Source of the DNA: Oceanibium sediminis
GTDB taxonomy: Bacteria; Pseudomonadota; Alphaproteobacteria; Rhodobacterales; Rhodobacteraceae
Assembly: GCF_003265325.1 (NCBI RefSeq)
Contig: NZ_QGNX01000003.1
Span: 186,001 to 250,000, forward strand
DNA: 64,000 bases
Reading direction: 5' to 3'
The translations under genes were made by a program, and so were the position numbers. How positions within the stretch are numbered: position 1 is the stretch's first letter; the number at the start of each line of letters is the position of its first letter. The notes under the pieces are model-generated. The model saw only the letters and a program-made list of their open reading frames with translations. It made no database searches and had not been told where the DNA came from. Of the stretch, positions 27,510 through 36,471 are shown piece after piece.

Positions 27510-28310
27510 ATGCCAGACGTCACGACCAAGGCGATCCCCAGCATCGCCCAGACCGCCCATGACCTTGCAGAGGCGGCCCGCGAAACCGCGCTGCGGCACT
27601 TCCGGCGGGCGCTCGACATCCAACTCAAGGGCGATGAAAGCCCCGTCACGCGCGCCGACAAGGAAATCGAGCAGCAGGCCCGCGCGCTTTTACAGCAGCG
27701 TTTCCCCGACCATGCCATCCTGGGCGAGGAATATGGCGCGGGCGATCTGCGGGCCGAGCATGTCTGGGTCATCGATCCGATCGACGGGACACGCTCTTTC
27801 ATTTGCGGCCACCCGCTGTTCGGTTTCCTCCTGGCGCATATGGAACGGGGGGCGCTGACGACGGGCGTGATCTCCATGCCTGCGCTGGACGAGCTTTACA
27901 TCGGGTGCAAGGGCGCGGTCGCGACGCTGAACGGGGATCCGATCAAGGTCTCGGGCAGGACGCGGCTGGCGGATGCGTTCCTCACCATCAACGAGGGCGA
28001 GAAGCTGCTGGCCGAGGAGCCGGAGGTGCTGCGCCGCCTGCTTCAGGCCGGTCACACGCGGCGTTTCGGCTATGATTGCTACCCCCATGCGCTGCTCGCC
28101 GCGGGACATATCGATGCGGTGGTGGATTTCGACCTGAAGCCCTTCGACTACCTGCCCCTCGCGGGGGTGATCGAGGCGGCGGGCGGCGTCATCTCGGACT
28201 GGTCGGGCAATCCGCTCGGTTATGAGTCCGACGGGAGGGTGATCTCGGCGGCGACGCCGGAACTGCACGCGGCGCTGCTTGGGCTGATCGCGGATGGGGC
28301 CACCATATGA
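27510..28310 (+). CDS. Inositol-monophosphatase-family phosphatase (HisN-like)
   Basis: 266 residues. Metal sites GEEYG, DPIDGTRSF and the C-terminal DLKPFDYLPLAGVIEAAGG are visible, so Mg2+-dependent hydrolysis of a phosphate monoester is likely. The spacing resembles histidinol-phosphatases of the HisN type as well as IMPase. No histidine genes are near, so a catabolic phosphate ester is more probable. Three bases after the amidohydrolase; its stop overlaps the next start (ATGA). Confidence 0.9.
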   Translation: MPDVTTKAIPSIAQTAHDLAEAARETALRHFRRALDIQLKGDESPVTRADKEIEQQARALLQQRFPDHAILGEEYGAGDLRAEHVWVIDPIDGTRSFICGHPLFGFLLAHMERGALTTGVISMPALDELYIGCKGAVATLNGDPIKVSGRTRLADAFLTINEGEKLLAEEPEVLRRLLQAGHTRRFGYDCYPHALLAAGHIDAVVDFDLKPFDYLPLAGVIEAAGGVISDWSGNPLGYESDGRVISAATPELHAALLGLIADGATI

Positions 28311-29134
28311 CCCGCCCTGGCCAGCCGCCCGCCCCCCCGAGGACGCCAGGGGTTCTGACCCCGCAGGATGGCTTGCCTTTCGAGGTGTCCAACCCCGACG
28401 GCGGGTCCCCGGTTGTGCTGATCTGCGAACATGCGAGCAACCGTATGCCCGCAAAGCTGAACACGCTGGGGTTGAGCGAGGACCAACTGTCCAGTCATGT
28501 CGCCTGGGACCCTGGCGCCCTGGACCTGGCGCGCGCCCTCAGCGCCGCGCTCGACGCCCCGCTTGTTGCCGCGCGCTTCTCGCGGCTGGTCTATGACTGC
28601 AACCGCCCGCCGGAAGCGGAAAGCGCGATGCCCGCGGATACCGAGGTGTGTCCGATCCCCGGCAATGCCGCGCTTTCAGAAGGGGAGCGGGACGCGCGCG
28701 CGGAGGAGATCTACGCCCCTTTCCACGCCGCCGTGGCGGGGGCCGTCGCCGCGAAGAAAGACCCGGTCGCGGTGTCGATCCACAGCTTCACGCCCGTCTT
28801 CCACGGCGTGCGGCGCGCGGTTGAGGTCGGGTACCTGTTCAGCCGGAACGACCACCTGGCCAGGGCGATGCAGGCGCAGGGCCAGGGCACTGGCCGCGCC
28901 TTTGATATCCGCCTGAACGAACCCTACGGCCCCGAAGACGGCGTCCTGCACACGATCGATCTGCACACAGGCGGCGGGGAAGCGCCGCACGTCATGATCG
29001 AGGTGCGCAACGACCTTCTGGCGGACGCGGCGGGCCAGCGCGCGGTGCAGGTGCTAATCCTGCACGCGCTGCGCCCGGCCCTTGCCCAGATCCAACATGC
29101 CAACGAACAAGCAACACCGGGTGCGCAGACATGA
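28307..29134 (+). CDS. N-formylglutamate amidohydrolase family protein
   Basis: 275 residues. Family motifs ICEHASNRMP, AWDPGALDLA, LVYDCNRPPEAESAMP and SIHSFTPVFHG are present. The classical enzyme (HutG in some bacteria) hydrolyses N-formyl-glutamate to formate and glutamate. There are no histidine-degradation genes here, and the gene is coupled on both sides (ATGA overlaps) to an IMPase-like phosphatase and a GS-like ligase, so the natural substrate may be another N-acyl or gamma-glutamyl compound. The N-terminal 20 residues are proline-rich. Confidence 0.92.
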   Translation: MTRPGQPPAPPRTPGVLTPQDGLPFEVSNPDGGSPVVLICEHASNRMPAKLNTLGLSEDQLSSHVAWDPGALDLARALSAALDAPLVAARFSRLVYDCNRPPEAESAMPADTEVCPIPGNAALSEGERDARAEEIYAPFHAAVAGAVAAKKDPVAVSIHSFTPVFHGVRRAVEVGYLFSRNDHLARAMQAQGQGTGRAFDIRLNEPYGPEDGVLHTIDLHTGGGEAPHVMIEVRNDLLADAAGQRAVQVLILHALRPALAQIQHANEQATPGAQT

Positions 29135-30495
29135 GAGCAGACTACTCGATCGAGGTTTTCAAGCAGCAGGTCGCCGCCGGGCAGGTGGACACCGTGCTCG
29201 TCACCATGGTGGACATGCAGGGCCGGCTGTTGGGCAAGCGCCTGCACGCCGAGGCGTTCGTTGAAAGCGGCTTCGCGGAAACCCACTGCTGCAACTACCT
29301 GCTCGCGACCGACCTGGAGATGGCCACGCCGGACGGCTACGCCTCGACCAGCTGGGAACGCGGCTATGGCGATTACGTCATGAAGCCGGACCTTTCCACG
29401 CTGCGCCCGGTGCCCTGGCTGGAGGGGACGGCGATGGTGCTGTGCGACGTGCTGGACCACCACACCCACCAGCCCGTGCCCCATGCGCCGCGGGGGATGC
29501 TGCAAAAGCAGATCGCGCGCGCGCAGGCCATGGGCCTGAACCCCGTCATGGCGACGGAGCTGGAATTCTTCCTGTTCAACGGCACCCATGACGAAATCGC
29601 CAGGGGCGGGTTCCGGAAGCTCGAACCGATCTCGACCTACAACGAGGATTACCACATCTTCCAGACCACCAAGGAAGAGCACGTGATGCGCCCGATCCGC
29701 AATCACCTGCGCGCCATGGGCATCCCGATCGAGGGCTCCAAGGGCGAGGCCGAGGCGGGCCAGGAAGAGTTGAACATCCGCTACGCCGATGCGCTGGCCT
29801 GCGCGGACAACCACACGCTCGCGAAACACGCGGTCAAGGAAATCGCCCATGCGGCGGGCCATGCGGCAAGCTTCCTTCCCAAGTGGCACCACGCGCGGGT
29901 CGGTAGCGCCAGCCACGTGCACCAATCGCTCTGGCAGGGGGGCGAGAACGCCTTCTTCGACGCCGCGCGCCCGCTGGGTAAGTCCGAGCTGATGGACCAC
30001 TACATCGCCGGCCTGCTGTTCTACGCGGCGGATTACACCTGTTTCATGGCGCCCTACGTCAACAGCTACAAGCGGTTCGCCAAGGGCAGTTTCGCCCCCA
30101 CGCAGACGGTCTGGTCCGTCGACAACCGCACCGCCGCCTTCCGCCTGTGCGGCGAGGGGACGAAAGCCGTGCGCGTGGAATGCCGTATCCCCGGCGCGGA
30201 CATGAACCCCTACCTGGCGCAGGCCGGGATGCTGGCCGCGGGCCTGGCCGGGATCGCGCAGAAGCTCGAGTTGCCCGCCGCCCATTCCGGCGACGCCTAT
30301 AGCGACGACGCGCGCAACCATATCCCGCGCACCCTGCGCGACGCGCGCGAGGCGCTTGTCGCCTCGGACATGCTGCGCGACGCGATGGGGGACGAGGTGG
30401 TCGACCATTACGCCCGCGCGGCCGAGTGGGAAATCGACGACTTCAACCGCGTGGTCACCGATTACGAGATCGCCCGCGGTTTTGAGCGGGCCTGA
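29131..30495 (+). CDS. Glutamine-synthetase-like gamma-glutamyl ligase (copy 1)
   Basis: 454 residues, GS beta-grasp domain (about 1-110) and catalytic domain. Visible GS features include ATELEFFLF, the ATP/metal region EAGQEELNIRYADAL, the HVHQSLW His motif and VECRIPGADMNPYL with the catalytic-loop Arg/Glu. It looks more like PuuA/IpuC-type enzymes, which join glutamate to an amine, than like housekeeping GlnA, because it lacks the adenylylation-loop context and sits in a catabolic operon. Reaction expected: glutamate + amine + ATP to gamma-glutamyl-amide. A close paralog is at 54616-55986, also followed by ALDH and ADH. Confidence 0.9.
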   Translation: MRADYSIEVFKQQVAAGQVDTVLVTMVDMQGRLLGKRLHAEAFVESGFAETHCCNYLLATDLEMATPDGYASTSWERGYGDYVMKPDLSTLRPVPWLEGTAMVLCDVLDHHTHQPVPHAPRGMLQKQIARAQAMGLNPVMATELEFFLFNGTHDEIARGGFRKLEPISTYNEDYHIFQTTKEEHVMRPIRNHLRAMGIPIEGSKGEAEAGQEELNIRYADALACADNHTLAKHAVKEIAHAAGHAASFLPKWHHARVGSASHVHQSLWQGGENAFFDAARPLGKSELMDHYIAGLLFYAADYTCFMAPYVNSYKRFAKGSFAPTQTVWSVDNRTAAFRLCGEGTKAVRVECRIPGADMNPYLAQAGMLAAGLAGIAQKLELPAAHSGDAYSDDARNHIPRTLRDAREALVASDMLRDAMGDEVVDHYARAAEWEIDDFNRVVTDYEIARGFERA

Positions 30496-30506
30496 GCGAG
30501 GAAGAC

Positions 30507-31886
30507 ATGACTGAAGCACTGAAATGCATATCCCCCATCGATGGCTCGGTGTTCGCCGAACGCCCGGTCCTGGCGCGCGATGCGGCGGCCGCGGCGGTCG
30601 TGCGGGCACGCACGGCGCAGCGGGAATGGGCGGCCCGCCCCTTGCAGGAGCGGATCGACCTGGTGCTGGCCGGAGTCGCCGCCGTGGGCGCGATGAACGA
30701 CGAGATCGTGCCAGAACTCGCGCATATGATGGGCCGCCCGATCCGCTACGGCGGCGAATTCGGCGGATTCAACGAACGCGCGGCCCATATGGCGGCAATC
30801 GCCGAAGACGCGTTGCAGGACATCGCGATCAGCGATGACGCGGCCTTCACGCGCTATATCAAGCGGGTGCCCCATGGTGTGGTCCTGGTCGTCGCGCCCT
30901 GGAACTATCCCTACATGACGGCGATCAACACCGTCGCCCCGGCCCTGATCGCGGGCAACGCCGTGGTCCTGAAGCACGCCACCCAGACCTTGCTGGTGGG
31001 TGAGCGTATGGCGCGCGCCTTTAACGCCGCCGGCGTGCCGCAGGACGTGTTCCAGAACCTGTTTCTCGACCACGACACCACCGGCGCGCTGATCGCGGAC
31101 AACGCCTTTGATTTCATCAACTTCACCGGCTCCGTCGGGGGCGGCCAGGCGATGGAACGCGCCGCCGCGGGCACCTTTACCGGCGTCGGGACCGAGCTTG
31201 GCGGCAAGGACCCCGGCTACGTGATGGAGGATGCGGACCTCGACGCCGCCGTGGAAACGCTGATCGGCGGGGCGATGTTCAACTCCGGCCAGTGCTGCTG
31301 CGGGATCGAGCGGATCTACGTCCACGAAAGCCTGTTCGACGCCTTCGTCGAAAAGGCGGTGGCCATCGTGCGTGGCTACAAGCTGGGCAATCCGCTGGAC
31401 CCGGAAACGACGCTCGGCCCGATGGCGCATGTGCGCTTCGCGCAGGACGTGCGCGCCCAGATCGCCGAAGCGCTGGACATGGGCGCCGTCGCCCATATCG
31501 AAACCTTCGCCGAGGATGACGGCGGCGCCTACCTGACGCCGCAGATCCTGACCAACGTTACCCACGACATGCGCGTCATGCGCGAGGAAAGCTTCGGCCC
31601 GGTGGTCGGCATCATGAAGGTCCGCGACGACGCCGAGGCCATCGCCCTGATGAACGACAGCGAATTCGGCTTGACCGCAAGTCTCTGGACGAAGGACGTC
31701 GCGCGGGCGATCCGCATCGGCGACCAGATCGAAACCGGCACCGTCTTCATGAACCGGGCCGACTACCTAGACCCGGCCCTGTGCTGGACGGGCTGCAAGA
31801 ACACCGGCAAGGGCGGCGGGCTGTCCGTCATCGGGTACCACAACCTGACCCGGCCGAAATCCTACCATCTGAAGAAGGCCGACTGA
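30507..31886 (+). CDS. Aldehyde dehydrogenase, NAD(P)-dependent (copy 1)
   Basis: 459 residues. Motifs: APWNYPYMTAINTVAPALIAGN for cofactor binding, ELGGKDP with the general-base Glu, NSGQCCCGIERIYV with the catalytic Cys, and EESFGPVVGI. It should oxidise an aldehyde to the acid in the cytoplasm. Placed between the GS-like ligase and the iron alcohol dehydrogenase, it probably takes the aldehyde formed by the latter. Close paralog at 53209-54582. GAGGAAG precedes the ATG. Confidence 0.94.
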   Translation: MTEALKCISPIDGSVFAERPVLARDAAAAAVVRARTAQREWAARPLQERIDLVLAGVAAVGAMNDEIVPELAHMMGRPIRYGGEFGGFNERAAHMAAIAEDALQDIAISDDAAFTRYIKRVPHGVVLVVAPWNYPYMTAINTVAPALIAGNAVVLKHATQTLLVGERMARAFNAAGVPQDVFQNLFLDHDTTGALIADNAFDFINFTGSVGGGQAMERAAAGTFTGVGTELGGKDPGYVMEDADLDAAVETLIGGAMFNSGQCCCGIERIYVHESLFDAFVEKAVAIVRGYKLGNPLDPETTLGPMAHVRFAQDVRAQIAEALDMGAVAHIETFAEDDGGAYLTPQILTNVTHDMRVMREESFGPVVGIMKVRDDAEAIALMNDSEFGLTASLWTKDVARAIRIGDQIETGTVFMNRADYLDPALCWTGCKNTGKGGGLSVIGYHNLTRPKSYHLKKAD

Positions 31887-31887
31887 C

Positions 31888-33033
31888 ATGAAGCTTTTGG
31901 GAAACTGGAGTTATCCGACCTCCATCCGGTTTGGCGCGGGGCGCATTGGCGAGCTTGCCGACGCCTGCGACGCCGCGGGCATCACGAAACCCCTGTTCGT
32001 CACGGACAAGGGCCTTGCGGGAATGGAGATCACGACCCGCGCGCGTGCCGTCCTTACGAACGCGGGCAAGGGCGATGACATGTTCTCGGACGTGGACCCG
32101 AACCCGTCGGACAAGAACGTCGAGGCGGGGCTGAAGGTCTATCGCGACGGGGGCTATGACGGTGTGATCGCCTTCGGCGGCGGCTCGGCGCTGGATCTTG
32201 CCAAGGTGCTGGCGTTCATGGCCGGGCAATCGCGCGCGCTGTGGGACTTCGAGGATATCGGCGATTGGTGGACCCGCGCGGACCCCGCCGGGATCGATCC
32301 CATCGTGGCCGTGCCCACCACCGCCGGGACCGGCTCGGAAGTGGGGCGGGCCAGCGTCATCTCGAATTCCGCGAAGGGCGAGAAGAAGATCATCTTCCAC
32401 CCAAAGATGCTTCCCGTGCAGGTCATCTGCGATCCCGAACTCACCCTCGGCATGCCGCCGTTCATCACGGCGGGCACCGGGCTGGACGCTTTCGCCCACT
32501 GCGTGGAGGCGTATTCCTCGCCCCATTTCCACCCCATGAGCCAGGGGATCGCCCTTGAGGGCATGCGCCTGATCAAGGACTACCTGCCGCGCGCCTACAA
32601 GGACGGCACCGACCTTGAGGCGCGTTCGCATGTGATGATCGCGGCGGCCATGGGCTCCACCGCGTTCCAGAAGGGGCTCGGGGCGATCCACGCGATCTCG
32701 CATCCCGTGGGCGCGATCCACCACACCCATCACGGCACGACCAACGCGGTGTGCATGCCTGCCGTCCTGCAATTCAACCGCGCCGCGATCTCGGACCGGT
32801 TCGACGATGCCGCCGCCTACCTTGGCATCAAGGGCGGGTTCGACGGGTTCTGCGTCTTCGTGGATGAGCTGAACGCCGCGCTTGGCATCCCGCGCACCCT
32901 GACGGAACTGGGCGTGAAAGACCCGGATATCGACCGGCTGGTGCGCGACGCCCTTGCCGATCCCAGCACCGGCGGCAACCCGATCGAGATGACCCCCGAG
33001 AACACGCGGGGGCTGATAACGGCCTGCCTTTGA
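31888..33033 (+). CDS. Iron-containing (type III) alcohol dehydrogenase (copy 1)
   Basis: 381 residues. Nucleotide site GGGSALDLAK and VPTTAGTGSE, and the metal-binding region HAISHPVGAIHHTHHG with the conserved histidines. It oxidises an alcohol to an aldehyde with NAD(P)+ and Fe2+ or Zn2+. Start one base after the ALDH stop. Its paralog at 52060-53205 shares long stretches such as NWSYPT-IRFGAGRI and the His region. Confidence 0.94.
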   Translation: MKLLGNWSYPTSIRFGAGRIGELADACDAAGITKPLFVTDKGLAGMEITTRARAVLTNAGKGDDMFSDVDPNPSDKNVEAGLKVYRDGGYDGVIAFGGGSALDLAKVLAFMAGQSRALWDFEDIGDWWTRADPAGIDPIVAVPTTAGTGSEVGRASVISNSAKGEKKIIFHPKMLPVQVICDPELTLGMPPFITAGTGLDAFAHCVEAYSSPHFHPMSQGIALEGMRLIKDYLPRAYKDGTDLEARSHVMIAAAMGSTAFQKGLGAIHAISHPVGAIHHTHHGTTNAVCMPAVLQFNRAAISDRFDDAAAYLGIKGGFDGFCVFVDELNAALGIPRTLTELGVKDPDIDRLVRDALADPSTGGNPIEMTPENTRGLITACL

Positions 33034-33102
33034 ACAAAGGACCTGGCCCCGCCAACTGATCCCACAGCGCGCGCTATGCCGTGGGCGAAAGAGAAGTACA
33101 GA

Positions 33103-34494
33103 ATGAATATTGATGAGCTTTCGCAATTGTCGCTGTCTGGGCTTCAATCGGCCCTGGCAATGAAGCAGCTGAGCCCGGTCGAGGTGCTGAAGACGACGTT
33201 CGAGCAGATCGAGAAGGTCAACGGCAGCATCAACGCGCTTTACGACCTGCGCAAGCAGGCCGCCTTCGCCGAGGCCGAGGCCGCCGAGCGGCGCTATGCC
33301 TCCGGCGCGCCGCTGAGCGCGTTTGACGGGATCCCCGTCAGCATCAAGGACAGCGTCAACGCGGTCGGCATGCGCTGGCACCATGGCACCGCCATCCACC
33401 GGGAGGGCATTGTCGCCAGCACGGATTCCCCGCCCGCGGCCCGGTTGAAACGCTCGGGCGCGATCATCATCGGCAAGGGCGCGATGCCGGATTTCGGGCT
33501 GAGCGGGTCCGGCGTCAGCGGCTCGCACGGGATCGTGCGCAACCCCTGGGGGCTGTCCTGGAACACCGGCGGCTCCAGTGCGGGGGCGGGCGCGTCGCTT
33601 GCGTCGGGGATCGGCATGATGTCCGTCGGCTCGGATATCGCCGGGTCGGTCCGCCTGCCCGCCGCGCACTGCGGCCTCGCCGCGCTGAAACCCACGCAGG
33701 GCGCGATCCCCCATGCGCCCGCCTCGACGGTGCGCTCGGCAGGGCCAATCACCCGCCGGGCCGCCGACCTGCGGGCCTGGACCGCGCTTCTGGGTGGCAT
33801 CGACACGGCGGACCGATACTCCGTCCCGCTCACCGACGTCGTCGGCGGCGACGCGCCACGCATCGGGGCGAGCGCCGACTTCGGCTTCGGCCCCATGGTC
33901 GAACCGGCGGTGCTTACCTGTTTCGACAGGGTCCGCAGGGTGCTCGGCCAGATCTGCGGCACGGTGGAGGATGTCACTACAAAGGCGGATTTCGATGCCT
34001 ACCTTCCGATCGACGACTCGCTGAAGCTGAAGGGCTGGCTCGAATACCAATCCGCCGACCCGGACTTGCGGGACCGCACGCCCGAACCGCTGCTCGCGTG
34101 GTTCCGCGAGGTGCAGGACTGGACGCCCAACAAGATCGCGGAAATCAACCAGGGGATCGAGCGGGGCGTCGCCTTTACAGTCGCGCTGCTGGCGGAGGTG
34201 GACATCCTGCTGACCCCGGTCATGCCCGTGGTGAACTTCCCGGCAGAGGACCGGGGCCCCGACCCCAAGATGCCGTTGCGCCACACGACGTTCACCTCGC
34301 TGTTCAACCAGTCGGGCAATCCCGCGGTCACGATCTGCGGCGGGTTCGACGACAGGGGCCTGCCGATCGGCATGCAACTGGTGGGACGGCGTTTCGACGA
34401 TTACCGGCTTCTCGACCTGGCGACGCGGCTGGAAGCCGCACTGGATATATTCGGTGCCGGTAAGCAGCGGTGGCCGACAGTACCGATTGCATGA
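33103..34494 (+). CDS. Amidase-signature-family hydrolase
   Basis: 463 residues. The Ser-cisSer-Lys triad region is intact: VSIKDSV (Lys near residue 78), TGGSSAGAGASLASG (cis-Ser) and GSDIAGSVRLPA (nucleophile Ser). It hydrolyses an amide, carbamate or related C-N bond. It is preceded by a 69-base gap after the ADH gene. The third C-N hydrolase of the operon, after the M20 and N-formylglutamate-type enzymes. GatA is excluded by the lack of gatB/gatC context and by the divergent C-terminus. Confidence 0.92.
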   Translation: MNIDELSQLSLSGLQSALAMKQLSPVEVLKTTFEQIEKVNGSINALYDLRKQAAFAEAEAAERRYASGAPLSAFDGIPVSIKDSVNAVGMRWHHGTAIHREGIVASTDSPPAARLKRSGAIIIGKGAMPDFGLSGSGVSGSHGIVRNPWGLSWNTGGSSAGAGASLASGIGMMSVGSDIAGSVRLPAAHCGLAALKPTQGAIPHAPASTVRSAGPITRRAADLRAWTALLGGIDTADRYSVPLTDVVGGDAPRIGASADFGFGPMVEPAVLTCFDRVRRVLGQICGTVEDVTTKADFDAYLPIDDSLKLKGWLEYQSADPDLRDRTPEPLLAWFREVQDWTPNKIAEINQGIERGVAFTVALLAEVDILLTPVMPVVNFPAEDRGPDPKMPLRHTTFTSLFNQSGNPAVTICGGFDDRGLPIGMQLVGRRFDDYRLLDLATRLEAALDIFGAGKQRWPTVPIA

Positions 34495-34514
34495 ATAAAA
34501 ACGGGGAGGAATAA

Positions 34515-35465
34515 ATGCCGCAACCACAGGCGGAAAGTCGAGAGCGCAGCGCCCGCCTCAGGGCCGCGCAGGTCCTGGGCGCGGAGCCGGAGACGTTTCA
34601 GAACCCCCTCACCGTGCTGGCGTCACCCGCCTGGCGCGGGATCGAGGGGGACGTCTGGCGGGCATCCGCGAACGGGCGCTCGATCATCCTGAAGCACTAT
34701 CACCCGGATACGCGGTTCTACGTGGACACCGCCGCGGCGTTCGAAGGGGCCGCGCAGGCCGGCAAGCTGGGGGCCGGGCCGGAAATCCTGGATCAATCCC
34801 CGTCTGAGCAGATGCTGGCGATGGAAGATCTCGGCAGCCCTTGGCGGGCAGGGGGGCTGCACGACATGGCCGATCCCGTGATCCGCAACAAGGTGATCGT
34901 CCTGAGAAAGTCCTACCAGGGCGGCGCGGCGCTATCCCGGACCACCAGCATCTTCGCAGAAATCGACGCGCTGCTGCGCGACGCGCGCCAGCAGGGCTGC
35001 GCGACCCACCGCGACATCGCGGTTTTCGCCGATTTCTTCGACGAGGCGCGGCAAAAGCTTCAGGCCGAGGGCATGGACAGCGTGCCCTGTCACAGGGACG
35101 GCAACGCCGCGAACCTGATGATCGGGCCGGACAACGCGGTGAAGCTGCTGGACTTCGACCTCGCCGCGAATTGCGACCCGTTCGAGGATATCGGCTGCCA
35201 CCTGGTCGAGGTCTACGAGTCCGACACCGACGCCCGCGGCGGTTTCGAGGAATGGTACGGCCGCTTCGACGAGGGGCTGTTCCAGCGCGCCATGATCTAC
35301 GGCATGGCCGACGACATGCGCTGGGGGCTGATCGGCTCCATCATGGGCGCATCCTCCCCCCGATCCGCGCTGGAGTTCTCCAAGTACGCGGCCTGGCGTT
35401 TCCTGCGGCTGGAAGCCAAGGCCAAGTCGTCCGACGCCAACAACCGGCTGCGCGCCGCAAAGTAG
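34515..35465 (+). CDS. APH/choline-kinase-like kinase 1
   Basis: 316 residues. Kinase-like fold with catalytic loop CHRDGNAANLM (HxDxxxxN) and metal motif LLDFDLAA; the N-lobe has the ATP-lysine candidate in SIILKHYH. Members of this superfamily phosphorylate small alcohols and amino alcohols such as choline, ethanolamine, homoserine, methylthioribose or aminoglycosides. In a catabolic operon an antibiotic-resistance role is unlikely. GGGGAGG precedes the ATG. The next gene, ten bases on, encodes a second kinase of the same superfamily. Confidence 0.88.
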   Translation: MPQPQAESRERSARLRAAQVLGAEPETFQNPLTVLASPAWRGIEGDVWRASANGRSIILKHYHPDTRFYVDTAAAFEGAAQAGKLGAGPEILDQSPSEQMLAMEDLGSPWRAGGLHDMADPVIRNKVIVLRKSYQGGAALSRTTSIFAEIDALLRDARQQGCATHRDIAVFADFFDEARQKLQAEGMDSVPCHRDGNAANLMIGPDNAVKLLDFDLAANCDPFEDIGCHLVEVYESDTDARGGFEEWYGRFDEGLFQRAMIYGMADDMRWGLIGSIMGASSPRSALEFSKYAAWRFLRLEAKAKSSDANNRLRAAK

Positions 35466-35474
35466 GAGAGGCTG

Positions 35475-36398
35475 ATGAACGACGAACTCCGAAAGCAACT
35501 TGAAACGGCAATCAATGCGGTGCCCGGCTGGTCCTTCGATACGGTCACGGTCGAGTCGCTGGATGGCGGCGTCACCAATTCCAACTGGCTGGTGACACAT
35601 GCGGGCACGCAGCATGTTCTGAAGCTTTACGGCGCGGGGACGGACAGTTTCATCAACCGCTCCATCTCCATCGACGCCGCGCGCCAGGCGCATGCGATGG
35701 GGATTGGCCCCGATGTGCTGCACTACGATCCCGCGAACGGGACCGAGGTTGTCGAATTCCTGACCGGCTACCAGGCCTCGACCAACGCCGATTTCGCGCG
35801 CCGCGATTTCCTGGGCAATGTCATGGACCTCTACGCCGCGTTCCACGCCGGCGCGCCGCTTGCGGAAACCAAGGACATGTTCGCCATGACGGACGAACAT
35901 ATCGAGCAGGCAAGGGGGCTGGGCGCGCTGTTCCCCGCCGATTTTCCCTGGCTTGCGAAGCAGTACAACAAGGCGCGGCAGGCTTTCGTCGCCTCGGGAA
36001 TGGACCTTGTGCCCTGCCACAATGACCCGATGCCGGGGAACTTCATGGTGAAGATGCGCGATGACCGGATCGAGGACATGAAGCTCATCGATTACGAGTA
36101 TGCCTCGAACAACGAGCGCGCCTACGAGCTCGGCGTCTTCCTGACGGAGGTTTTCGCGGACGAGAAGACCCTGCTCGCGATGATCGAGCGTTACTACGGC
36201 GAGGTCCGCCCCGAAATCGTCGCGCGGGTGACCGTCTCGCGCGCGATCGCGGACATGAAGTGGGGCTCCTGGGCGGTTCAGCAGCGCCAGCTTTCCGACT
36301 GGGACTTCGATTACCAGAAGTACGGCATCTGGAAATACGGCCGGGCGCGGATGATGTTCGACGATCCCAGGTGGGACGATTGGCTGCGCACGATCTGA
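35475..36398 (+). CDS. Choline/ethanolamine-kinase-like kinase 2
   Basis: 307 residues. The GGVTNSNWLV glycine-rich stretch, HVLKLYG ATP-lysine, catalytic loop PCHNDPMPGNFM and LIDYEYAS metal motif match LicA/choline-kinase enzymes more closely than kinase 1 does. Likely substrate is an amino alcohol or a related polyol taken up by the ABC importer. Last gene of the 16-kb operon, directly before a bidirectional terminator. Confidence 0.9.
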   Translation: MNDELRKQLETAINAVPGWSFDTVTVESLDGGVTNSNWLVTHAGTQHVLKLYGAGTDSFINRSISIDAARQAHAMGIGPDVLHYDPANGTEVVEFLTGYQASTNADFARRDFLGNVMDLYAAFHAGAPLAETKDMFAMTDEHIEQARGLGALFPADFPWLAKQYNKARQAFVASGMDLVPCHNDPMPGNFMVKMRDDRIEDMKLIDYEYASNNERAYELGVFLTEVFADEKTLLAMIERYYGEVRPEIVARVTVSRAIADMKWGSWAVQQRQLSDWDFDYQKYGIWKYGRARMMFDDPRWDDWLRTI

Positions 36399-36412
36399 GA
36401 CCTGCGCGCCGA

Positions 36413-36461
36413 CCTGGTCCCCGGCAGTCCTGCCCAATTGGCGGGACTGCCGGGAACCAGG
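36413..36461. terminator. Bidirectional terminator between convergent units
   Basis: Arms 36413-36434 and 36440-36461 form a 22-bp stem with two mismatched positions and a 5-base loop. It sits between the end of the rightward 16-kb operon and the end of the leftward phosphatase gene, so it probably serves both. Confidence 0.88.
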
Positions 36462-36471
36462 CGCTTCGACG

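Noticed and set aside
31828-34527. Open minus-strand frame of about 900 codons opposite the ADH and amidase genes
   Set aside because: It is a high-GC shadow frame rich in Arg, His and Gly with no domain; the plus-strand genes have clear motifs and ribosome binding sites.
34515-36398. Aminoglycoside resistance
   Set aside because: The kinases share only the superfamily catalytic motifs, and the operon is catabolic.
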